A DNA stretch of 64,000 nt from DASSNU01 sp035701265 (GCA_035701265.1 DASSNU010000021.1:310001-374000); one strand, 5' to 3'. Numbered from the stretch's first letter, positions 53,795 to 62,607 are shown. Numbers and translations are program-made. Notes: generated by a model not told the origin, from the letters alone.

Positions 53795-54248
53795 GCGCAG
53801 GAGACGCGATGCCTTCACGTTGATCGAGCTGCTGGTGGTGATCGCGATCATCGCGGTGCTGGCGGCGGTCGTGGCGCCAGCGGTGTTCCGCAATGTGGGA
53901 GACGCGAAAACGCACGCGGCCGAGAGTCAGATCGAGCTGTTCGCGCTCGCGCTGGACAGCTACCGACTGGACAACGACCAGTATCCCACCACGCAGCAGG
54001 GGTTGCAGGCGTTGCGCACCGCGCCCACCGGCGCCGACGCGCCGCAAAGCGCGGTACGCAACTGGCGCGGGCCGTATCTGAGGAAGGAGGTGCCGCTCGA
54101 CCCGTGGGGGCGCGCGTACGTGTACGTGAGCCCGGGGCGTGCGAACGCGCAGAGCTACGACCTGTACTCGCTGGGGCGCGACGGGCGGATCGGCGGGACG
54201 GACGAAGATGCCGACCGTACGTCGTGGGGCGGCGCGGTGGTGCCATGA
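53781..54248 (+). CDS. gspG: Major pseudopilin GspG
   Basis: GspG forms the shaft of the type II secretion pseudopilus. It has an 11-residue basic leader, then FTLIELLVVIAIIAVLAAVVAPAV, the type IV prepilin helix with Glu5; the residue before the cleavage site is Ala, not the usual Gly. The mature domain has the GspG signature DNDQYPTTQQGLQAL and calcium-loop-like DPWGRAYVY, DLYSLGRDGRIGGTDEDAD. At 155 residues it has normal length. The GTG at 53781 overlaps the end of gspE by 14 nt. Confidence 0.9.
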   Translation: MWWSERRRRDAFTLIELLVVIAIIAVLAAVVAPAVFRNVGDAKTHAAESQIELFALALDSYRLDNDQYPTTQQGLQALRTAPTGADAPQSAVRNWRGPYLRKEVPLDPWGRAYVYVSPGRANAQSYDLYSLGRDGRIGGTDEDADRTSWGGAVVP

Positions 54249-55465
54249 CCACCGCCGGGGTGTCGTACCGCTACCGCGCCGCGCGCGCGAACGGCGTGCT
54301 GGAAGTGGGCGTGGTGCAAGCGGAGAGCCGCGAGGGTGCGGTGGCCGAGCTCACGACGCGCGGTCTCTTTCCGGTGGACGTGGCGCTCGAGCGTGAGCGC
54401 GTTCCACTGGCCGCGTCGCTCTTCGGCGCCTCGCGCGGGCGCCTCTCGGCGGCGGACCTCGCGCTCGGCCTCCGCGTGCTGGCCACGCTGCTCGAAGCGG
54501 GGCTCCCGATGGCGCGTGCCCTCTCGAGTCTCCAGGAGCTCGTACCGAAGAGCTGGCAGAGCGCGCTGCCGGAGCTCGAGCGCGCGGTGCGTGAGGGGAA
54601 GAGCCTCGCCGCCGCGCTCGCGTCGAGTCCGCTCGGCGTGCCACCGGTGGTGATCGGGATGATCCAGGCGGGGGAAGCGGGGAGCGGCGTGGCGCAGGCC
54701 GTCGCGCGCGCGGCGGAGCTCACCGAGGAAACGGCAGCCACGCGCGCCGCGGTGCGGAGCGCGCTCACCTACCCGGTGATTCTCGCACTGGCAGGATTGG
54801 GCTCGCTCGTGCTGCTCGTGGGAGTGGTGCTCCCGCGCTTCGCCGTGATCCTGGCCGATCTGGGACAGGGACTTCCTCCCACGACACGCGTGGTACTCCA
54901 GGCGTCGGCGATGATGCGTGCCGGCGCGCTGCCCGCCGCTCTCGCGCTGGCGCTCGGCGTCGTTGCGCACCGCGCGTGGGTGGGGACGGACGCCGGCCGC
55001 GTGCGCTGGCACGAGCTGTTGCTCGCCGTGCCGGTAGTCGGTGCGGTGCGTCGCTCGGCCGCGACGGCGCGCACGCTCGCGGCGCTCGCCGCGCTACTGG
55101 AGAGCGGAGTGCCGGTCGCGCCGGCCACGATGCACGCCGCGCGTGCGAGCGGGGATGCCGCGCTCGCCTCGCGGCTCCGCTCCGCGCGCGAAGCGGTGAT
55201 GGCGGGAGAGCGCCTCTCGCGCGCATGCGCCGCACGCGACGCGCTCACCGCCACGGCGGTGCGGCTCATCCGCGCGGGGGAAGAGACAGGGCGGCTGGCC
55301 GGGATGTGCGCGCACGCGGCGCGGTTGGAGAGTGCGCGGGCGCGGGAGCAGGTCTCGCGCGCGGTGAAGCTCCTCGAGCCCGCGCTCATCGTGGGGTTTG
55401 GGGGAATCGTGGCGGTGGTGGCGGCCGCGCTGCTGCAGGCGATGTACAGCGTGAGGCCAGGATGA
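54245..55465 (+). CDS. gspF: Type II secretion inner-membrane platform protein GspF
   Basis: GspF is the polytopic platform that couples the ATPase to pseudopilus assembly. The 406-residue protein has two homologous cytoplasmic T2SSF domains (about 70-190 and 275-395) with three hydrophobic segments (about 170-200, 220-240 and 380-400). Recognisable stretches: LRVLATLLEAGLPMARAL, GEAGSGVAQ and, near the end, LEPALIVGFGGIVAVVAAALLQAMY. The ATG overlaps gspG (ATGA). Confidence 0.9.
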   Translation: MTTAGVSYRYRAARANGVLEVGVVQAESREGAVAELTTRGLFPVDVALERERVPLAASLFGASRGRLSAADLALGLRVLATLLEAGLPMARALSSLQELVPKSWQSALPELERAVREGKSLAAALASSPLGVPPVVIGMIQAGEAGSGVAQAVARAAELTEETAATRAAVRSALTYPVILALAGLGSLVLLVGVVLPRFAVILADLGQGLPPTTRVVLQASAMMRAGALPAALALALGVVAHRAWVGTDAGRVRWHELLLAVPVVGAVRRSAATARTLAALAALLESGVPVAPATMHAARASGDAALASRLRSAREAVMAGERLSRACAARDALTATAVRLIRAGEETGRLAGMCAHAARLESARAREQVSRAVKLLEPALIVGFGGIVAVVAAALLQAMYSVRPG

Positions 55466-55770
55466 TGGGCGCGGGCGTGAGGAGTGGTGTGACGCTCATC
55501 GAGCTCATCGTGGTGCTCGCCATCCTCGGCGTGATGGCGGGGGTGGTGGGGGTGGCGGTGCGGGGGGCGGGGGAGGTGCGTGAAGTGGACGCGCGAATGG
55601 CGCGGATACAGGCGGCCAGGTCGGAGGCGATCAGGACGGGGCATCCGGTAACGATCAGCATCATTGCAGCGGATGTGGCACGTGCTGCGACGGCAATGCC
55701 TGACGGAAGCGTGGTTGGTGATCCCGCGCTGCATGTCGAACGTCTTTCGGGGGAAAGCTATGAGCAGTAA
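55462..55770 (+). CDS. gspH: Short minor pseudopilin, GspH-like
   Basis: The 102-residue product has a Gly-ended leader (MMGAGVRSG) followed by VTLIELIVVLAILGVMAGVV, with Glu5 of the mature chain, so it is a true prepilin. The rest (EVDARMARIQAARSEAIRTGHPVTISI) matches the GspH/FimT-type N-terminal helix, but the protein ends about 50 residues earlier than typical GspH, so the C-terminal beta domain is short. ATGA overlap with gspF. The H assignment is from position and helix pattern. Confidence 0.75.
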   Translation: MMGAGVRSGVTLIELIVVLAILGVMAGVVGVAVRGAGEVREVDARMARIQAARSEAIRTGHPVTISIIAADVARAATAMPDGSVVGDPALHVERLSGESYEQ

Positions 55771-56137
55771 CAAGGCCGATAGGAGGGTTCGCGCGCGCCG
55801 GGGTGCCATCCTGCTCGAGGCCATCGTTGCGATGGCGATCCTCGGCCTGGCAGGCACAGCGGCCGCGACATACGCGTCGGCAACGATGCACGAAGTTGAC
55901 CGCGCGCGCGCTCGCGAGAAACGGTTTACGAGAGCGGCCGACTTTCTTGATGCCGTTGCCTTGTGGCCGCGAGCAGATCTGGACCGGCATCTGGGAATCC
56001 GCCGTGAAGGGCCGTGGCGATTGGAGATCGAGCGTATCAGGCCGACCCTGTACGTGGTCGTTCTGAGCGATAGCACTAGTGGTCAGCGCCTGCTGCGAAC
56101 ATCGCTATTTCGCCGGGAATCGGACGATGCGCAATAG
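55760..56137 (+). CDS. gspI: Minor pseudopilin, GspI-like
   Basis: This 125-residue prepilin has leader MSSNKADRRVRARRG and mature start AILLEAIVAMAILGLAGTAAA with Glu5. It is short and has the LEA(I/L)VAM pattern common in GspI. The ATG at 55760 is preceded by GGGGGAAAG and overlaps the gspH end by 11 nt. The frame is open further upstream but that part runs inside gspH. Base composition here is less GC-rich than in gspE-gspF. Confidence 0.75.
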   Translation: MSSNKADRRVRARRGAILLEAIVAMAILGLAGTAAATYASATMHEVDRARAREKRFTRAADFLDAVALWPRADLDRHLGIRREGPWRLEIERIRPTLYVVVLSDSTSGQRLLRTSLFRRESDDAQ

Positions 56138-56708
56138 TCAGGTACAGACCCCCCCGCCGCCGATCATCCCCCGCGGCCGCTGCCCTACAAGTGGATTCAC
56201 GGTCGTGGAGGTCATGATCGCGCTTGTGATCAGTGTGGTGGTCGTGGCGGGTGGGCGCGCACTCTTGGGCGTGCTCGGAGATGGCGCGCACCGTCTGGCA
56301 GCGAGTGCGGCAGGAATCGATCGCACTACCAACGCGGAACGCGTGCTTCGCGCGGTGATTGCGCAAGCGGAACTCGCATCGAGCTCGGAAGAACAATTCA
56401 CGGGGTCGGCAACCGAGGCGCGATTCGGCAGTTGGTGCATTGTGCCTCAGGGATGGCTCGAACGGTGCTCGGTGATACTCACCGTGACGGTGGCGGATAC
56501 TGTCCACCGACTCGAGTTGACCACGTCGACCGGCGATCACGTCGTGCTGCGGCAGTATGAAGGTCCGTTGGAGTTGCGCTATCTGGAAAATCCCTCTGCT
56601 GGAGGGACGTGGCGCTCTGCATGGGACCACATGATCACTCCGCCGATGGGGATGGGTGTCATCATGGGGTCTGATACGACGATCTTCCGGATCGGTGAGC
56701 GCGGATGA
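56127..56708 (+). CDS. gspJ: Minor pseudopilin, GspJ-like
   Basis: This 193-residue prepilin has a long leader ending CPTSG, then FTVVEVMIALVISVVVVAGG with Glu5. The C-terminal domain has the GspJ-like Trp/Arg content (WLERCSVILTV, GGTWRSAWD). The ATG at 56127 overlaps gspI by 11 nt. Assigned to J from size and position between I and K. Confidence 0.72.
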   Translation: MRNSQVQTPPPPIIPRGRCPTSGFTVVEVMIALVISVVVVAGGRALLGVLGDGAHRLAASAAGIDRTTNAERVLRAVIAQAELASSSEEQFTGSATEARFGSWCIVPQGWLERCSVILTVTVADTVHRLELTTSTGDHVVLRQYEGPLELRYLENPSAGGTWRSAWDHMITPPMGMGVIMGSDTTIFRIGERG

Positions 56709-57655
56709 GACTGGTCAGCCGTATTCCTTCACGTCGAGTCCCGCGCACAGGATTCGCTCTCATGGCGACGCTCTGGATCATCGTGATGCTGGGGCTGATC
56801 GGCCTCGCCTTGTCCGTTGTGTCGCGCGACGCGCTGAATGCCAGCCGCAATCGGATCGGCGCCATCCAAGCATTCTGGAATGCCGAGGATTGCATCGCGC
56901 GCGCGCATCTGGCGGCTGACAGCGCTGCGCACGCGGGTGAGGGCGATCCAAGCCTCAGAGCCTGGGAGATGGTAGACATACTCGCCGCCAAGGAACTGCC
57001 CTATCGACGTGGAGTCGCTTGGACGCTCTCGTTTCAGCCCGCCGGTGCGACGCTCGACCTCAACACCGCGGACACCGCACTGCTGGGGCGGGTCATGGCT
57101 AGGCTGGGGCTTCGCCAAGCGAACGCACTGGTCGATGCCCTTCTCGATTGGCGCGATGGAGACGACACGCTACGCCCACATGGTGCCGAGCGGAAGTGGT
57201 ACATCGACGCTGGACGCATACCACCACGAAATGGCCCCCTCGCCGACATCCGTGAGTTACGCGCGGTAAAGGGGTTCGAGCACCTGTCTGGACTCGACAG
57301 TGTCTTCGGCGTTAGAAGCGGGCGCGTGGTGATCAACCGCGCCCCGCTCGTTGTGGTGGGTGCGCTACCGGGGTTCGGCGACGAAGCGGTGGGTCGTATT
57401 GCGGATCTTCGCGCGCGCGGGATCTGGCTCACGAAGCTGGAAGACCTCGAGTCCGACATCTCGCCTGCTGCCCGCGAAGAACTCATAGCACATGCTGAGG
57501 AGCTAGCGCATGTGGCCACCATGCTTCCCGAGGAATGGATCCTCACCTGCCGTGGCACTTCCGCAGCATCTCCCGTTGTGGTGATCGTCGAAGAACGACT
57601 TGCGCGCTCCGGGCGTCGCGTTGCGGTCGTTCATCGCCGTAGTTGGGTCGAGTGA
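56705..57655 (+). CDS. gspK: GspK-like minor pseudopilin
   Basis: GspK caps the pseudopilus tip. The leader ends VPRTG, and the mature chain starts FALMATLWIIVMLGLIGLAL, lacking Glu5 as is normal for GspK. The inserted alpha domain is present with LDLNTADTALLGRVMARLGL and DALLDWRDGDDTLRPHGAE, as well as the later GALPGFGDEAVGRI helix-hairpin-helix-like stretch. At 316 residues it has normal length. ATGA overlap with gspJ. Confidence 0.85.
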   Translation: MRLVSRIPSRRVPRTGFALMATLWIIVMLGLIGLALSVVSRDALNASRNRIGAIQAFWNAEDCIARAHLAADSAAHAGEGDPSLRAWEMVDILAAKELPYRRGVAWTLSFQPAGATLDLNTADTALLGRVMARLGLRQANALVDALLDWRDGDDTLRPHGAERKWYIDAGRIPPRNGPLADIRELRAVKGFEHLSGLDSVFGVRSGRVVINRAPLVVVGALPGFGDEAVGRIADLRARGIWLTKLEDLESDISPAAREELIAHAEELAHVATMLPEEWILTCRGTSAASPVVVIVEERLARSGRRVAVVHRRSWVE

Positions 57656-58983
57656 TGGTACGGCTCCGCCGAATGCTCGAGAAGATCGGGTCGAGGCTGT
57701 ACGCTGTGCGAACGACGCTCGGCGTGGCCGTCGAAGAGATGTCCGTCCGCGCCGTAGCGGTGCGCGGGGGGAAGGTACAGTGGGCAGCGGAGATGGAGCG
57801 CACGGTGGGGGAAGGACCTGTGGAATCATTCGCGGCGATGCTTGCGCACGCCAAGATTCGACGATGGCCGCTTGCGCGAGTGCGCATCGCGCTCGGGCCG
57901 GGTCTGGTCCAGATCAAGACTCTGGGCGGACTTCCCGCGGGCCTGGATCACACAACACTCACACGACTCGTCGCAGAGGGGTACGCACGGTTCTTCCTGA
58001 GAAATGCAAGTGCGCTCGTGACGAGCGGGGTGTGTCTGTCCAACGACGGACGTGCGTGGGCCGCGGCCGTCGAGCGATCCGTCGCGACCGAACTGCAGCA
58101 GGCCTGTCGACAGGCGCGCCTGCGCCTCGAGGCAATCGTTCCGTGTGTAGCGGTGCTGGGTAGCGCGCTCGAAGACGGCAGCACGCTGTGGGGCGAGGGA
58201 TCGGTCCGATCCACGGTGAGACTTGAGCGTCGCTATCTCGTCGTACATCGCTGCCGTAGGGTGTTCGAGACGGCGCGGATTGGATTGGATCAGCGCGGCC
58301 ACAGTACACAGTCGGACGAAGGAATGAGCGACCCAAGACTTCGAGCCGACTCACCTCTCCGTCGCCTGGCGCCGGACGGCTGGCGATATGCAGGAGCGTA
58401 CGGGGCAGCCGCCACGCGGCTAGATGGTGTACCGGCGGTTCGACCACAGCAGCATTTCGGTGAGGAACATGCAGTCCCGAGATGGCGGCTTCTCGCCGCG
58501 GCTACTGCGCTCATGCTTGCTGTGATGGGCGCCTTCTTCGTACCGGGGTTGGCTGCGACGCGAGCGATTGCCACAGCGCGAGCGCGACTCGGTCGTCTAG
58601 GTACCGCTCCCCAAGTCGCTTCCGCAGCGCTGCATGAACTGAGCACGATGTCCAGGGCGCTCGGCGAGGTCCGGTCGTTCGCCGGCAACAGACGCTCGGG
58701 ACTCTTGCTGCTCTCGGATGTCACGTCCGCCCTACCGGACAGCGCCGTGGTCGTCACGCTCCACGTCGATAGCGCTGGCGGAACCGTTGTGGCTCTTGGC
58801 TCCCGTGCCGGCGACGTCGTGGACGCGCTCCATGCGGTTCCAGAGATTGCGGACCCGCAGATCGTCGGGCCCGTTACCCGCGAGACGCTGAATTCTCGCG
58901 TCATGGAGCGTCTCACCGTGCGATTCCGGCTGCGGAAAGGCACACGCCCTTCCAGGGATGTGCCTGTCGCGGAGTCTCCATGA
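57655..58983 (+). CDS. gspL: GspL/PilM-PilN-like assembly protein
   Basis: This 442-residue protein has an actin-like cytoplasmic domain (about 1-270, weakly PilM/GspL-like; EEMSVRAVAVRGGKVQWA and RVRIALGPGLVQIKTL are its strands), one membrane helix near 285-310 (LLAAATALMLAVMGAFFVPGL) and a periplasmic ferredoxin-like PilN/GspL part. It should link GspE to GspM. The ATG overlaps the gspK stop by one base; a GTG at 57643 is possible. Identity by architecture and position. Confidence 0.75.
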   Translation: MVRLRRMLEKIGSRLYAVRTTLGVAVEEMSVRAVAVRGGKVQWAAEMERTVGEGPVESFAAMLAHAKIRRWPLARVRIALGPGLVQIKTLGGLPAGLDHTTLTRLVAEGYARFFLRNASALVTSGVCLSNDGRAWAAAVERSVATELQQACRQARLRLEAIVPCVAVLGSALEDGSTLWGEGSVRSTVRLERRYLVVHRCRRVFETARIGLDQRGHSTQSDEGMSDPRLRADSPLRRLAPDGWRYAGAYGAAATRLDGVPAVRPQQHFGEEHAVPRWRLLAAATALMLAVMGAFFVPGLAATRAIATARARLGRLGTAPQVASAALHELSTMSRALGEVRSFAGNRRSGLLLLSDVTSALPDSAVVVTLHVDSAGGTVVALGSRAGDVVDALHAVPEIADPQIVGPVTRETLNSRVMERLTVRFRLRKGTRPSRDVPVAESP

Positions 58984-59588
58984 AGTGGCTCACACTATCG
59001 CCGCGAGACCGGCGCGCGCTGGGCACCGGTGGTGCCCTCATCATCCTGCTCATCGGTGCCGCGCACGGTGTGCCACGGCTCGTACTGTGGAGTCGAGCAG
59101 TCCAGCTCGAGCGGCAGTCGATGACTGCGCGCTACGCGCGTGCGGAGGCGATGGTCCACGAGATCCCAACGATTCGTTCGCAGCTTCGGGCGCGATCGGC
59201 GGAGCTCCTCGCTCTGGCGCCGCAACTGCTGGGTGGTCGAAGTGCGTCGAGCGCGGCAGCAACCCTCGCTGGACTGGTTTCGGGCAGCGCAAACAGCGCG
59301 GGAATGTCCGTTGGTGCCATCGATGTCGGGATCGATAGTGCGGAGACTGATGCCTTCGTACCGGTCCGTGCGCGGGCTCAGCTCACCGGTGATGTACGAG
59401 GAATCGCCCGGCTCCTTCAACAATTGGAGTCGGGACCGATACTCCTGCGTGTGCGCGAACTGACCATCACACAGACAGATCCTGGGGCAGGCGCCGATCG
59501 GCCCGAGGAGCTTCACATCGAGCTCGTCGTGGACGGGCTCATGCTATGTGCTGACACGGCGAGGAACGGTGACCAGGCAACGCGTTGA
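58980..59588 (+). CDS. gspM: GspM-like protein
   Basis: This 202-residue bitopic protein has cytoplasmic start MKWLTLSPRDRRALG, one membrane helix (about 16-34), a coiled-coil (about 38-75) and a periplasmic ferredoxin-like domain (IARLLQQLESGPILLRVRELTI). This is the layout of GspM/PilO, the partner of GspL. ATGA overlap with gspL. Confidence 0.78.
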   Translation: MKWLTLSPRDRRALGTGGALIILLIGAAHGVPRLVLWSRAVQLERQSMTARYARAEAMVHEIPTIRSQLRARSAELLALAPQLLGGRSASSAAATLAGLVSGSANSAGMSVGAIDVGIDSAETDAFVPVRARAQLTGDVRGIARLLQQLESGPILLRVRELTITQTDPGAGADRPEELHIELVVDGLMLCADTARNGDQATR

Positions 59589-60048
59589 GCGACTCCTGTG
59601 GATGACCGCTGCCGCGGCGGCTGTCGTGGCTGGTGTACGGTGGCAGGGGAAGGACGATGAGGCGGTTGGCGGACGCTTGGTGCCGTCCGCGTCACCAGTA
59701 CGCGTCTCCTTCATGGAGAAGGACACGATGCAGCGAGCAGCGCATTTCGTGGCCGACCACGATCTCTTCCGCGTGGAGCGGCGGCCATCAGGCGTGCCGT
59801 ACCTCGTGTCGCTGATCGGCGCGCCGCCGCCGGCAGCAACCCCGCGTCCGGTGCTTGTCTTGACTGGCGTCCTTGGCGGCCCGCCGTGGCAGGGAGTTGT
59901 GGAAGGGATCCCCGGTACCCAGGGAGGGGTTCTCGTCCTGCCCGGGAGTGTGGTGAACGGTTACAAGATCAAGGCAGTCAGCGAGAGTACCGCAATTGTG
60001 GAGGGGCAGGACACATCGTGGACACTCACCCTGAAACGAGGCTGGTGA
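59569..60048 (+). CDS. GspC-like inner-membrane clamp protein
   Basis: The 159-residue product (from GTG at 59569; GTG at 59548 would add seven residues) has an N-terminal membrane helix (about 10-24), a proline-rich linker and a C-terminal domain whose pattern PVLVLTGVLGGPPWQGVVEGIPG, YKIKAVSESTAIVEGQDTSWTLTL resembles the GspC homology region that contacts the secretin. There is no PDZ domain after it. PilP of type IV pili has a similar fold and is the alternative. It overlaps gspM by 20 nt and ends directly before gspD. Confidence 0.6.
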   Translation: MTRQRVERLLWMTAAAAAVVAGVRWQGKDDEAVGGRLVPSASPVRVSFMEKDTMQRAAHFVADHDLFRVERRPSGVPYLVSLIGAPPPAATPRPVLVLTGVLGGPPWQGVVEGIPGTQGGVLVLPGSVVNGYKIKAVSESTAIVEGQDTSWTLTLKRGW

Positions 60049-61521
60049 ATGGCGATTCGCAGACTTCTCGGGTGGGTGGTCGTGCTCGTCGGGACACCGG
60101 CCATCGCGCTTGCTCAGGGAACGGGATCGGCTGCCGCCAGTCGCGACAGCATCGGCATCCATCTCGTCGACGTCGATCTCCGTGTCGCCATTCAGGCGTT
60201 GGCAACGCACCTCGACCGGCCTGTTGTCTTCGGAAGCGTTCCCGACGTGAAGGTGACAGTGGAGACACCACAACCCGTACCACAGGCGACCGTTGCGACC
60301 CTGCTGCGAAATGTACTGGAATCGCAGAACCTGGAGCTCGTCGCCGACTCGGGGCTCTATCGCGTGCGTACGAAGCAGGACACCACGGCAACGGTGTCAC
60401 CACAGGCCCGCGACCGTGAACCCGCGGGAAGAGGCGACGCTCCTCAACTGTTCGTGATTCGCCTGCATCATGCTCGAGCAGCGGATGTAGCCGCGACAGT
60501 CAACGCGTTATACGGCCAGGGAACGGCGCTTGGAGAGCCTGGAGCGCCTCCTTCCACGCTGTCAGATCAGCTGCGGCAGAACCTCGTGCCACCGATGGGT
60601 GCATCGCAACAGGTCGTGCCGGAGGTCGCAGGCCGAGTGGCACGATTGAGTGGAGAGACGACCGTTATTCCCGATGCGGGCACGAACAGTCTCCTCGTCC
60701 GCGCCAACCGGAGCGACTTCGAGTTGATCGATGCCGCGGTGAAGGAACTCGATGTGCGCCCTCTCCAGGTGCTCGTGGAAGTGTTGATCGCGGAGGTACG
60801 GAAGGATCGCGCGCTCTCGTATGGACTCGGTGCGGAGCTGCCGGCAGCGGGAGTGGGGAAGGGCAACACCGCCGTCGAAGGAGGGACGACAGGGCTGGGC
60901 CTGGGAGAGTTCGTGCTGCACGTCATGAAGCTCGGTGGGGTGGAGGCGGAAGCAACGCTCGCCGCCGCCGCCTCACGGGGCGATGCCACCATCCTGAGCC
61001 GTCCGGTGGTCATCGCGGCGAACAACGAAGCAGCTTCGATCCTTGTCGGGAGCCAGCGCCCGTTCGTGCAAATCTCGCGTTCCCTCCCCACCGACAACGC
61101 CGTCCGTGATCAGGTGGTCCAGTATCGCGACGTGGGAACACGCCTCACGGTGCGGCCGACGATCAGCGCGGATGGATACGTGATGCTGGAGGTGACGCAG
61201 GAAGTGAATGCGGCCACGGCAGAAACCCAGTTCGGAGCGCCGATCATCTCCACGCGATCGGTGCAGACCCAACTGCTCATCCGTGACGGGCAGACGGTCG
61301 CGCTCGGAGGGCTCACCGATCGGCAGCACGAAGTGACGCAGGGTGGTGTTCCGTTGCTGTCGAGCATTCCGATACTGGGCGGTCTGTTCGGGCACGCGAA
61401 TCGGCAGACGACGGCCACCGAGCTCTTTCTCTTCATCACGCCGCATGTCATTCGCACCGACGCGGAAGCCGATTCTCTCACCGCGCCCCTCAAGCGCAAG
61501 GCACAACCGATCGATCCATGA
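60049..61521 (+). CDS. gspD: Secretin GspD (outer-membrane channel), short form
   Basis: GspD forms the outer-membrane exit pore. It has a signal peptide (residues 1-22, ending ALAQG), an N0-like domain (about 35-110), one N1/N3-type ring module (about 130-245) and the C-terminal secretin domain, with VEVLIAEVRKDRALSYGLG, the GLTDRQ... segment and VPLLSSIPILGGLFG, LFLFITPHVIR at the end. At 490 residues it is much shorter than classic GspD (about 650), with fewer ring modules. The ATG follows the preceding stop directly. Confidence 0.9.
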   Translation: MAIRRLLGWVVVLVGTPAIALAQGTGSAAASRDSIGIHLVDVDLRVAIQALATHLDRPVVFGSVPDVKVTVETPQPVPQATVATLLRNVLESQNLELVADSGLYRVRTKQDTTATVSPQARDREPAGRGDAPQLFVIRLHHARAADVAATVNALYGQGTALGEPGAPPSTLSDQLRQNLVPPMGASQQVVPEVAGRVARLSGETTVIPDAGTNSLLVRANRSDFELIDAAVKELDVRPLQVLVEVLIAEVRKDRALSYGLGAELPAAGVGKGNTAVEGGTTGLGLGEFVLHVMKLGGVEAEATLAAAASRGDATILSRPVVIAANNEAASILVGSQRPFVQISRSLPTDNAVRDQVVQYRDVGTRLTVRPTISADGYVMLEVTQEVNAATAETQFGAPIISTRSVQTQLLIRDGQTVALGGLTDRQHEVTQGGVPLLSSIPILGGLFGHANRQTTATELFLFITPHVIRTDAEADSLTAPLKRKAQPIDP

Positions 61522-62528
61522 CGTCACTCGACCTTCGCTCCCTTCTCATCGGTGATTCGCCGGTCATGGCGAACATCCGGGCGTTCATCGGAAAAGTGGC
61601 GGCGCTTCCCGTACCCGTGCTCCTCGAAGGTCCGACTGGAACGGGGAAGGAGTTGGCTGCGCAAGCGCTACACGCATTGAGCACTGCGGGAGAAGCTCTC
61701 GTGGCGCTCAACGTGTGCGCGATTCCGCAGCCGATGTTCGAGAGTGTGTTGTTCGGGCATACCAAGGGAGCGTTCACCGGCGCACACGCCGATCGGCCGG
61801 GGCACGTCGCGGCGGCGAATGGCGGAACACTCTTCCTTGATGAGGTGGGATCGCTGCCGCTCGAGATGCAAGCAAAATTGCTCCGCGTTCTGGAGACGGG
61901 GCAGTATCATCGCCTGGGGAGTACACAGAGCTTCCGCAGTAGATTCCGCGTGATCTCGGCGATCAACGAGGAGCTGGACATACTCGTCCGTTCTGGACGA
62001 ATGCGCCGGGATTTTGCGGAGCGGCTGAGCACCGTGGTGATCCGCATGCCCCCGCTGAAGGATCGCCCGGAAGACATCCCGCAGTTGGTCGAACACTTCA
62101 TCGCACGCTCGCCGCAACATGCCCCTGCAAGACCCGTGTTCACCGCGCATGCGCTTGGCGTCTTGCAGCAGTACCACTGGCCGGGCAATGTGCGCGAGCT
62201 TCGAAACGTGGTGGAACGGGTGCTGATCCTGCACGACGCGCCGGAAATCGATGCAGAGCTCGTGCTCCTGGCACTTGAGTCCCGGCACATCAGCGGGAGC
62301 AGTCTGACCGACGGCTCTTCATTCGATCGGTGCCAGCGCAGGAATGGCCTTCTCGCCCTTCTCGAGCGATTCGACGGTGACACGGCGCGAGTCGCCGAGG
62401 AGCTCAGCGTCGCTCGCGCGACCGTCTACCGTCGCATGCAACGGCTGGGCATTCCGACCTCGCGCTGGCGTGGTGAGATGTCATCGCGGGCACTGAACGG
62501 GACGACGGGATCAACGCACGGCGGTTGA
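61518..62528 (+). CDS. Sigma-54-dependent transcriptional activator without regulatory domain
   Basis: This 336-residue bacterial enhancer-binding protein begins directly with the AAA+ domain: Walker A GPTGTGKE (38-45), GAFTGA (84-89, the sigma-54 contact loop), Walker B GGTLFLDEVG (102-111), sensor II region WPGNVRELRN. The C-terminal Fis-type helix-turn-helix (about 285-313, ARVAEELSVARATVYRRM) binds DNA. There is no receiver, GAF or PAS domain, as in PspF, so activity must be controlled by amount or by a partner. The ATG overlaps gspD (ATGA). It is translationally tied to the secretion genes and is the natural regulator of their promoter. Confidence 0.92.
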   Translation: MTSLDLRSLLIGDSPVMANIRAFIGKVAALPVPVLLEGPTGTGKELAAQALHALSTAGEALVALNVCAIPQPMFESVLFGHTKGAFTGAHADRPGHVAAANGGTLFLDEVGSLPLEMQAKLLRVLETGQYHRLGSTQSFRSRFRVISAINEELDILVRSGRMRRDFAERLSTVVIRMPPLKDRPEDIPQLVEHFIARSPQHAPARPVFTAHALGVLQQYHWPGNVRELRNVVERVLILHDAPEIDAELVLLALESRHISGSSLTDGSSFDRCQRRNGLLALLERFDGDTARVAEELSVARATVYRRMQRLGIPTSRWRGEMSSRALNGTTGSTHGG

Positions 62529-62607
62529 CACGTCGTCGGAGCGCGGATCGCCCGGCCCGGTGACGGTCGTCCGCGCGTCATTCGATTCGTCCAACTCCTC
62601 GCCAAGT

